From Tachypleus tridentatus (Eukaryota; Arthropoda; Merostomata; Xiphosura; Limulidae): DNA of 64,000 nucleotides. A program made the position numbers and the translations under genes. Positions 27,101 through 39,100 of the stretch are shown here, piece after piece. The stretch is from NCBI RefSeq assembly GCF_004210375.1, contig NC_134825.1, forward strand, positions 66,083,558 to 66,147,557, given 5' to 3'. Each line of letters starts with the position of its first letter. Position 1 is the stretch's first letter. The notes under the pieces were generated by a model that ran no database searches, was not told the origin of the DNA, and saw nothing but the letters and a program-made list of their open reading frames with translations.

Positions 27101-30100
27101 TTCAAAACATGACTGTATGGCAAAAAAAAAAGTTAACTTATTTGGCATTAATACTGGAGATAACTTACTCATTCTGTGAAGAGAAACCAGTTACATAGGT
27201 ATGTGGTTTTGTAACTGGAATCATTTTAACATTTCTAAAACTTATGTAAAATCTAGCAAAACACATTAACACCTAAAAATTTCAGATTACTTGAGATTCT
27301 TTTGTTTAAAAAATAATTTAGTCAAGGCATCCATAAAGAAAAAACATTTTTTATGTAAATCATGAGAACACAGTGCTGCTTAACTTAGCACAAAGTAGAT
27401 TTAATCACCATGCAACAACCCTCCACCAATAGGAATGCAACAACCCTCCTTTCCCCTATTCAATTTTACTGAACTATCAATTTGAGTTTTGGCATAAAAT
27501 AGAAGTATCAGTTTTCAGTGAGGAGAAAGAGTGGGAAGTGTGATTGGAGGTATGTACTTCCTAAAATACATTTTTCAGTAGGAAAATTATAATCTCTGGT
27601 ACAGTAGCTTACCTCTGCCCAAAGATATAGTTAGAATCTCACATTGAACAGGTGTGAGGGAAAAAAAGAAGCTCTCTTCGAAAGATTTTGAAGAGTACTT
27701 GTAAAATGAAGATCCTTGCTGTAGAATATCCTGCACAGGAGACTGCACCACAACTGTACCATGTATATTCTATGCACAGTGTAGAAAGAGTGGTGGAGAA
27801 AAAGAACTGGTCTAGTCTCGAATGGAAGTGGATGGTAAACAAGCTTAGTACAAGACAGTGTCCTGCCCCAGGAGATCTCAAAAGCAAAAAAGTCACATGC
27901 ATATGTAAAGAGACTACGATGGCAATTGTCCCAATGTGGAGATAAAGAGGAGGAAGGTATCCCATGAAAATCTACAAAAATTAAGTGGAATGCCTCAGAA
28001 TGGAGATGTGTGGCAGAAAATTTCTGTAGAAGAGTCAGCAGGAGAAGCTGAAGAGTGGAAAACTTGGGAAGGGATAAAAGGATAGGATTAACACACAACA
28101 GATTCTAAGTACAGAGAATCAAGAAAATAGAACAATCTGCCTGATGGTAAGCTAAGGCAAAATTAACCAAAAACTGTAAAGTGAAAGGCATGCAAACACC
28201 CTCTCTCAAGAAAAGGGAGAAAAATACCCAATATAAACCATAACATCTGGAAAAAGAGAGAAAACAAATACCATAAAATATGTCCAAAAACTACTGAGGT
28301 AAGCCTAGTAGACTCTGAAGTAGGGATCTGGGAAAATAAGTCATAATCAGGTGAAGGAAAATTGACAAATTCAAAATTATACTAAATGGGTTCAACAGAT
28401 TTAGCAGGAAAGTGAGCAAAAATGGGAGAAGGTTGTGCAGACTCCAGCCCCAGGAGTCCTCACAAACCAAATTAATTGCAAGTAGAAAATATAAATAATT
28501 ACAAAAAAGTAAAATAGTTGTTACATTGTAAAATTAAATGTGTGTATTAATAATAAAAATTTATTAAATGGTATTTGTTGAAGGAAACAATATATTTAAC
28601 TTAATTTATGATTTATAAGTAAAAAAAATGGCAGATAAGCCTAAAATAACAAAAACTTGTTAAGGTAATCCAATGTTGTAGCACAAAGGATATAACTAAG
28701 CTCTAATTTGAAACGCTAACATTACAATAAATATTTACAACTCAAACTAAACTTGTTATTGAATCCAAATAACTACAAATAATAATATTAATACAAAAAA
28801 TATTCAAAAACAATAACAGTATAAGAGCTTGTTTATCTGAAGTCTGTGGACCATATTCAAAAAATGTGTTGGCCCTAAACTTGAGGCCTGATGAAAGTCA
28901 ACTTGTATAACAATCAATTTCCTAACATAAGAAAAGAAGACAATTCCTCATTTAAGTACCGTTGCCCGAAGCCTGTGTATTTGTGCCGGGAGTAAACAAT
29001 ATCACTTTAAGAGTGGAAACGTAAACTCCAGTGAAAATCAAAAGGAAAAGTTGAGAACAATAAAGATAAGCTTTTCCTTAAGTAGAAAAAACAAACAAAC
29101 CCTAAAAATACAGAAAAATATTTCCAACTGATATGAAATAAAAAAAAAACCAACTGAGGAAGAAAGCTCGAACAAAATATATTATGATGATAGCACTATC
29201 AATGAAAAGTGACAGTTCAGTAGAAGCAAACAGAGGGATTCATATGCATTAGAAGGGTGTGTTGCACTCCTATTGGTGATTGATGATGCCATGATGATTT
29301 ACGTGTCAGATGCAGTTGAACCATGTTGATCATGGGATATGTGGGAACTCACGGCTTGTGTTATGTAAAAACATTTTTGCACATAGAGGGCAGCAATGAA
29401 CAATAGATGTACCAGTGAGTTGAGGTAAAGTACTGTATCGGAAATACGAATTTCAGTCTTGAGAAATATAAGGTAAAACATTTGGGACACTGAAATTTAG
29501 AAAGAACTTACTTTGTGTGTTAGAAGAGCATTAGTATTGTGGAAAAATAAACTGGGAATAAATTACATGTGAGTGTTAATAAAAACCTAAAGTCTTCAGG
29601 TATACTAAAAACAGTATATACAGCTTTTAGATTTTTTAAGCCAAATTTTAAAATTTAAGAATGAGCAGGCTATTTTAATCCTGTACAAGTCTCTGTGTAT
29701 AGTTTTGGTTTTCTTCTTTCAGGAATGATATCGACTAGAAGAAAAAATTCAGAGATGGACTAGTGGTAGGATACATGAGTTACAAAACTGAGTTACAAAA
29801 TGAGACTTGCTTTCTCTGGAACACAAAAGGACTAAGGGTAACTTAATTCAGGGGCTTGGATAATCTGCCTGTAGGTGGTTATTTATAAGAAACATATGAA
29901 AGAAAAATGACACAAAAGTTATTCAAACTCTTTTACCAAATTTGTTTACAGCAAATTTAGTGGTCACTCTAACCAAGACCCAATACTCAGCCGGTAAATG
30001 CAAGAACTCATGTATTTCTTAAAAACTTCTGATCAAATGTAAACTAACCGTACAGATAACAACTAAAATGTAACATACAAATCAATGAAGCTAATTATAT

Positions 30101-33100
30101 ATAACAAATTGAATAAAAGTATTTAATGTCATGAATAAATATACTAGAAAACTAAAAATTCATACTGATTAGAAAGCAATAAATCATCAGTTAAGTGTTC
30201 TTACTGTTAACAGTATTTTCAACTATAATTCCAATAATATATTTTAATATTCATCAGTTTAGGAGATTTAAACTCAAGTTTATGTGCAATAAATCTAACA
30301 TTACAAAACCTTCACATGTATAAAAATTACTCAAAATTATAACTAATTATACTAATGAAACTAATTTAAAGAAAATTGGAGTAGGTTACTACTTACAAAA
30401 CAAGTAAGACATTGGTTGTTTGTTACTGAGGCCCAAACAGCTTACCAAGACAAACAATGCAATGTTTAATTAAACATAAAGCCCTTACATCAACAAAATA
30501 CTTTTTTTTTGTAAATAAAACTATGCTTTAAAATTACTGAATACCTTCATGCCATAAGGTCAACACTCCTTGGTTGTTTGTTCGAGATCCACACAGCTTA
30601 CCAACACAAACAATGTTTAATTACAAACATCGTCCTTATCTCAACATTAACTGCTTATGGCAAGACAATGTTTTGTAAATATAACTCTTCTTTAAAATAA
30701 TTGAATACCTACACGCCATAAAGTCAACACTCCTTCTTCTCTTGTTATTCTAATTAATGCATCAAATACATTCATGTAACCTCGTCTTTCAGCTATGGGT
30801 AGACTAGGAACATGAAAACAAAGCTGGTTAGATAGGATTTCGGATGAATCCTTATGTGTTAAGTATATCTTTAATTGAGAGAAAAATTATTTCTACATAA
30901 AGTACACAGTACATGAGTTTAACTTTTTTTTATTATTATTATGGTTAACCCTTTAAACACAATGCACTTTTTAAACTTCTTTCTGTACGTGTTACTGAAT
31001 TACATTCAAAATTTAATTAAACAACTTTATTATCCATGTATATTAATAATATTAATATCACAATGTATGTTATAATGTAAAGTTTTATGTTATCTAAGTT
31101 TTAATTCCTTTGTTTCAAAATAAACATTAAAAAACAATTAAACTTCAGTTTTTGTCATGTGACCCACATTCCTTTGTTTCAAAATAAACATTTAAAAACA
31201 ATTAAACTTCAGTTTTTTTGTCATGTGACCCACATTCCTTTGTTTCAAAATAAACATTTAAAAACAATTAAACTTCAGTTTTTTTGTCATGTGACCCACA
31301 ATATATGAAAAATCTCAACTTTCACACACTCTAGCTCGAATCATGCAACTTCAGTCCCGTAGATTTATGTTCAGACAATAAGTACATTTACTTGCTCTTT
31401 TGACATGTATGTTTCAATGTATTTTGGCTGACTGCAGTAAAAACAAGCAATACATTTTGTTAACCTATGATTAATGCTATGCCCACCTTCAAGTTACCAA
31501 GATGCAGTCATGGCTGAAGGACCTAGTACATCTTGTGTGTCTGCTACTCTCAAACAAAACCTCCCTGTTTGGGAGAATATTACACTATTACAATTATCAG
31601 AACTCAGTAATTTAGTATTATTATTCTCTGGTGAAGTATCAAGAAATTTATTCAAGAGCAACTGATGTAGAAGAAGAGTTTGTAGATCAATGCTTGGTCC
31701 CATGACTGAGCCTGATATACGACCCTTTGTCTGGTCTCATGATGAAGATAATTTTTGCCCAGAAATTTATGCTTTTGATCCTGAAATTTCAGAAAAATAT
31801 CATAATTCTCAACCAGTGAGGAGGTTGAAGAAACAGGATATTTCCAAGCCTTCTTAGATGATGAAATGATGAATTACATAATGAATGAAACAAACAAATA
31901 CAGATATTTTGTCACTTATAAGCCTGTTTTTGCCACATTCATGAGTCAGTTGATGGATCGATACTACAACCATCAGTGACTTGTATATGTTTCTCAACAA
32001 TTTTTGGAAGTACAATCCTCTTATTGATATCCTACATGGTCAGGAAGAATTTCTTACTTTTGAGATTCATTCATTTTCCTGATAATGTAAACCCAGTTGT
32101 GAAAGATTGGCTATTGAAACTAAGAGGCTTATTTCCAATGCTGAAGGAGAGGGTTACCTAGTTCTTTTATCCTTTCTGGAAACTTGTAACAGACAAGATT
32201 CTCATCTTATTTAAAGGAAGGCTTTTCTTCAAGCAATATATACCATCAAACGGGCACCACTTTGGCATAAAGACTTTTGTTTAATGTGATTATGACTGAG
32301 GCTGGTATCATTTTGGATATGATAATATTAAAGCCAACTGATATTGATATCCCATCTGATGATCCCTTGGGCAAATCAGGTGCCATTATAAAGAAAATGA
32401 TGAACAAATACACAGGGAATGGTATACAAGTTCTTCCCTATGTTGTTTTTGCACGAAAATAACATCATTTCAGTTGGCACTGAACATGTCAATTGACAGT
32501 ATATGCCTAAGTTGAAGCAGGATGCCAAATATGGGGACCATTGATCTCTGGATATTGGGAAATATTTCAGGCTTCTATTGGCATGACGAGAGGGATGTCA
32601 ACATGTCGACCACCATTCAAAAAGCCATAATGAAGGAGAGTGGCAAAAGGCACCATGTAACAAATGAAAAAATGATTAAACCTGATGCAGCTATGGACTA
32701 TGTGGAAAACAAACATATGGTTGACAAATCAGTGGTGTAGAGTGCCTTCACAAGTCCATCAAGATGGTCTTTCTCCATCAGATATGGACAGGTAAGAGGA
32801 AGAAATTGCAGGTGTTCAGTTACATTGCCATCCTGCAAATCCTCAAGCAATATGAAACTCTCACATCAACAAAGCCAGAATGACTTCAATTATTTACATA
32901 CAATGGGCTCTCAGGAAAAATCTGTGTGACCTGTCATTTCCTATATCTTTCACCTATGGGAAAAAGACTATTCCAACAGATAATTTGTATGATGTGCAAG
33001 AACGTGGACAAATGCAAAAAGGTTCACAAATTGGCATCATTCCGTTGTCACGATTGTGGTGTTACATTGTGTATGGGTCAGTGCTCTGTAGATTATCAGT

Positions 33101-36100
33101 TATTGAAGAAATTCTAAAATCTGAATTGAATATGTAAATTGTTAAATATCATTATCTATATAAGTATAGCATAGAAAGAAAATAATATAATTTAATATCT
33201 ATACATTTATTTTTCAATTTTAAGTATTCTTAGTATTTTAAAAACAATTACGTTTTACTGTTATTATAAAGTATACATGTTTAACTGAAATCTATATAGA
33301 AAATTTAAATAAAAAATGGATTTATCAAAATTATTTTGTGAATACATTTATTTTGCAAATTTGAATATTTTGATTATATGGAAATATAATAATTGTCTTT
33401 TACTATTATTATAAAGTATACTCTTCAAAAAAAGAAACGCAAAAGGGATATATTTTTTATTTTAAAGAGAAATATATGTAATAACGTTACAAGCTCAGAG
33501 TATGTGATGTTACACGTGTTAAGGCACTGACTGTCAAACCAAAATGACAATAAAAGTTGTGCACTTTGAAAACGGAGGAAAACATCGGATCTTTCGCCAA
33601 AACGCATTCGTGTCCAATAATTTTTTTGATTAAGAGATCTGCATGTTCTGCAAGTGCAACATGTGCAAAATCCCTATAAAAGTGACGTGTTCTCTGTTTC
33701 CATAGTTCAGTGTTAAGCCACCGACACACAATACAGTTACGCCAAGACTGACTGAAGCACAATGCAACAACGCCATTGGTCGCTTGGAAGCAGACGCATC
33801 TCGATCAGATGTTGCCAGAGCTGTGAATGTCCACCCAAGCACCATCACAAGACTATGAAATCGTCACCAACAACATGGATCAACTCGTGACCGTCCACGA
33901 TCTGGCAGACCTCGTGTGACCACGCCCGCACAAGATTACTACATCCAGTTATGTCACCTTCGGGTTAGGACCACCACTGCAACGTCTACTGCCTCAACCA
34001 TACCAGAGCTGCATAGGATTTCCGATCAGACCATATGCAACCATCGACGAGATTCTTAGGCCCCATGTGAAATCCATCATGCTGAACGTCAACGAAATTT
34101 TTCAACATGACAACGCCGTCCTCACACAGCCCGACTCACCACTGTCTTCTTTAGACACTACAACATCAACGTTCTTCCCTGGCCCTCCAGATCACCAGAT
34201 TTAAACCCCATCAAACATCTTTGGGACGAGTTGAACCGACGTCTGCGACGGCAACAACCTCAACCGCAGACTCTACCTCAGCTTGCAACAGCTTTGCAGG
34301 CTGAGTGGACAGCCATTCCACAGGATGTGATTCGTTATCTCATCACTTCCATGGGCAGGAGATGTCAAGCAGTTATTGATGCTCACGGGGGAGCATACTC
34401 ATTATTGACATTGAGTGACGTTAAACTTCAACTAGTGAGCGTGGACTTTGCCTTTGCAGACCTTGAATGTTCAGCAGTGAATGTGCAAAGTTTCACACAT
34501 GTCATACAGAACTACCCGGGATAAACTTGTTAACAATTTGTCTCAAATTTTGCCTTTTGCATTTCTTTTTTTGAAGAGTATATATATATATATATAATGA
34601 ATTGAAATCTACCATATTTTCAAAAGTAATTGTAATTCTACATAGTAAATATAAATATAAATAAATAACAAAAATGTGTCATCACTGGTGGCAAGATTTC
34701 TGAGCAATGTATTCCCTCCACCTGGTATCAACCCACTACCAGTTCACTCAAGATGCATGCCTTTCAGATGGTGTCAACATCAAGGATTTGTGAGTACTTG
34801 ATTTTTTTCATATCTTGTTTCTATGTATGATAACCTTTCATTTTATGTTAATAATAATTAATTCTAACAACCTTAAAAATTTGCATATCTTTGTGCAGAT
34901 TTACACATGCTGCAAAGAAAGAGTTAAAATTTATATTTCATAGATTTAATGATTTTTAAATTACTTTTAATATTATGCAACCTATTAACAATGTTCATGT
35001 ATTGGTTTCATATATGGTTTATAATTTATACATAATGTATAAATCTGTAGAAAACACTATTACATGATAATAATTAAAATGTAAGAAATGCAAAAGTTTA
35101 AATGAAGAACAGAACATAAAAATACTGCTTTTTTAAATGTTTACTTTCATTGCTTAAACCCCCAACTTACCGTCCATCTGCTGTCATACGAATTAGAGAA
35201 ATTTCTGCAGGAGTCCCAAAAAATGCACCAACTGCACCTGCTGTCATTCCAATTCCTGCTTTCATAAAGAAATTTGGTGGTTTCCCATCTTTACTAGTGA
35301 TCAGGTAGGAAGGGGAAAAAAAGAAAGAATATTTCTATTCCAAAAAACACAGTAACATTAGAATAACAAATTGTAATAAAAATGGTTTTTACTTAGTAAG
35401 TATGAAATAAAAATAAATTAATAAATATTCAACAAAGAAATAAGAAAGATTTTTGTTATAACAGACTTAAAAACTTAATTTTATTTGCATATACACCCTA
35501 GTTAACCTTCAGAAAGTGGTTCAGAGTCATTCAATATATCCTAAAAGACCTTAATCAATTTTATTGTGAATTTATAAAAATGCATGTATTCTTTATAAAT
35601 ACGTTATCAGTTAAAGACTGATAAGCTGTAGTCATTAACATATTCCTCTAATATTATGCACTTACGAGATTTTCTCAAAAAGAGTAGAGTACACTCCCAT
35701 TCGTACCGTGGTATACGAAGCTTGTCGAAGAAGTCCAGCAGATAATCTGTTAAGATGCAAATTAAATACTCATGATAATCACAAAAGCTTAGAGAAGCAT
35801 CATCTGAATTTAAAACACTTTCTTTTTGTACCCCAAAATATTTTGTGCAACAATTCTTTAAACTCTAAAATTGTTTACCTAAAATATTAAGATACTGAAG
35901 TGGTCAACACTGTATGATACAAAATAAAAATTTTATTTCAAAAAAGATTCAGCATTTGTAAAGGACACTCAGTTATGTATGTTGTTCATGACCCTCAGGA
36001 GTATGAAAAACATATTTAGTTGAGCCAAAATAATATACCCATTTTGTCCATTAAATTAATTTCATCTTTAGATTTATTAAATATTTCACTAAATATATCT

Positions 36101-39100
36101 CAAACTAAAAATTAAATAAACTTAATGGAGAATACATGTATTTATAAAATTTAATGTCAATTTGATGGTGTATGCATTGGTGAAACCAGAAAAAAATTAA
36201 CATTTAGAGTAAATTCACATACAAGAAATGTTAAAAACAAATATGAAAAATCTGCATTTACTGAACATTTAAATTATATTGGCCATGTCATCCAGTGGAA
36301 AACAAAATTGTTCTTCTTGCTCAACTGAATAACATGATGGCTAGAAATATTAGAGAAACCATAGAAGTATTGAAATACAGTAAAAATAATTTAATTTTAA
36401 ATAAGAATGAAGGGTTAGAAAATCAGAAAGTAAGTAAATGGTGTGATCTTTTTTAAATATGTAAACAAGTAGTTGCAAGATTATGGCTTTTTGTATTCAT
36501 ATGTTGCAAACCATTTGCTATTCACATCCCTGAGGATGACACGAATTATGTCAAAACATATAAAATGTCTTTTATGAGTTATAAGCATTTTTAAAAATTT
36601 TAAATGTGTATTATACAACATTGATTGTTTCAATATTTTAATATTTTAACCATTTACACAAAGTCCTTGAATTTCAACTCGTTCTTACCACATTTTATTT
36701 TTATAGTTTTTAATGTATTATCTCAATTTAAGGTATTTTATTATTCTGCAGGAGTTTAGATAGCAGAGAATATTACTGCTACTAATCAGTTCTAAATTTT
36801 ACATATAGGTTGTTGCTACTTGTAGATTAATTTTCGCTTATCATACTTCGGTTTAAGTAGTTATTAAATATACATTTAATATTTATAATAAAGAAGACAC
36901 ATTTTAAGTTATCTGTGAAATTGATATACAACCTCATTTCAAAACCTACTATTTGTAAGAACAAATATTATCAACATTTGACAAAATGAAATCACTACAT
37001 TATGAGAAAAAAAACTGCATCAGACATTTTGGAATGTATCAGAAAATATATATTGTTTTTTTGTTGAAAGTTATAGCAAGTATCATATATATACTGTATT
37101 GTTTTGAAACTTTTTCCTGTAAACTAAAATACCTGAAAGAGAATCTTGAAAATACTGAATGAAACTAACACTATCTTTCAAATCCATAAGAGGATGTCTT
37201 ACCCAGAATAGAGACCAAAGAGACCTTCTTGTTTTACTATTGACCTAACTGCATGAAAACTACTTTTGTGATCTCTAGCTTTCCCTCCTTCTCCTGCAAA
37301 TGAATAACAAAAAAAAAACATTTAACCATCCCTGTGTTTTGAATATTACAAAGTAACACAGAAGTGTTTTTCAATCAAATTAATCAACTTACTGATTACT
37401 GGCTTATATACAATACTAAGAAAGAGTTTCAGCATCTGGTTTCTTTCAATTGTAAAGTAATACATAATAGTAATGTGTAAACAAAAGTCAAAAGAGAGTG
37501 ATTATTCATCTTTCAGTTTTGATGGTTCAACCTTATGATTTGTTCATTATTAAATAACTCAAATGAACTTTATAATCTTTTGTCCTCAATAGTACATATA
37601 AATGCATACAAGCCCCAGATACATCAGTTAGTATGGAATACAACCAAAGTGCAGTTTATTTTAAGAGAATCTTTGATCAGCTACTAGACTAATGTAAGAG
37701 CATAAAACTCTTACAACTAAACATTTTGTACTTCACGACTTGCAGTAATGTAGAGCTCTGAATGACCTAATAAGGAAGTGTTAACTATACAAGAGTTTAA
37801 TAACTATTAATTAAGAGTTTCAGGTTAACAATTGTAAAACTGATTGCTAGGAATGTTTGAATTGGTGATTTATTTTTAAAATAACATTGGTAGTTGTTTT
37901 ACAGTTTAATGAGTACTTTTGGGTTATATTTCAAAACAGAAACAAAGTATATTATTACTGTTTTATATCTCATTACAAATAAATTCTTTGAACATAAAAA
38001 ATGTACACTTTTTACATCAACAACTGTTTGTTGTGAGCATAACATGTGTGAAGATTGTAGCATCTACCATCATCACACACTACTCATTGGTCAATAGTCT
38101 AACAAAAGCCAACACATTTTCTTTACTTGTAAGCATCATTCACTAATAGTAACACCAAACATACTTAGAAATATAGATGTAATAAATTGTGAAACATATC
38201 TCCATGAAACTGTGTACAGGATGGACAAAAATATTTATGTTAATCCTAAGAGTTATCCAGTGGCTAAATTGCATTTAGTTGTTCCTTAAAAACAATATAA
38301 TAGTAGTACTTACCACTTAATTGCATACGGTTCTTAATAAGGTCAAGTGGTTGGACAAATAAAGTTGCTGCCATCCTATGATAGGCCAAAAGTTTATTAT
38401 ATTGTTTCTTCAAATTCTTGGAGAAGTTATTAGTAAAACAAAATATATAAAATTAATATATTTGAAGTTTGAAGTTATATTACACTGGTACTGAAAAATA
38501 CTTTGAATAAACCTATATAGATAGATTTCAAAAAGTAATTAATTCTATAAACTTATAAAGAATGTAAAAGAACTTGTACATTATGAAAATTCCAGCATAT
38601 GGCTGGACCTGCAGGTCAACAATAGTTACAGTTAACTTGTACATACAGTACAAAAAATAATGGTTAATATTTTCCAAACATTAAACATATCAGTGAACTA
38701 AGAACACAAGGAGGTTAAATACATCATATTCATAAATACAGAGGTAAATGAAACACAATAGCAAAATTATTTATATTAGCCTAAATTAATAACAGGCATC
38801 ACCAGAAAATACATATAGTGTCTTATTAATACTAGTTAACTAATAGATAAACAGTATTTTCTTGGTTAATTTTCATTTTCTTGCATGCTTCCACTTCTGC
38901 ACACGATTCAATCAATATTTATTTCAAAATTCATATAAATGTAACTCATTATACATGCATGATTAAGCAATTCCTTCAAAACTTCTAACAGAATAATTTC
39001 AACAATATTAGAATTCTATAAAGAGTATCCTACATATAAGGTAATTATGTATTATTATTTAAATATATTGTAAGAATACTTGGAAAAACATGTTGATGTG

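Noticed and set aside
27631..28098. 155-codon minus-strand open frame in carrier intron 7
   Set aside because: Overlaps open frames on both strands, low-complexity composition, no recognisable motif, inside an intron.
37894..38146. Two overlapping open frames in carrier intron 2
   Set aside because: AT-rich, no motif, on the opposite strand to the gene, and mutually overlapping.
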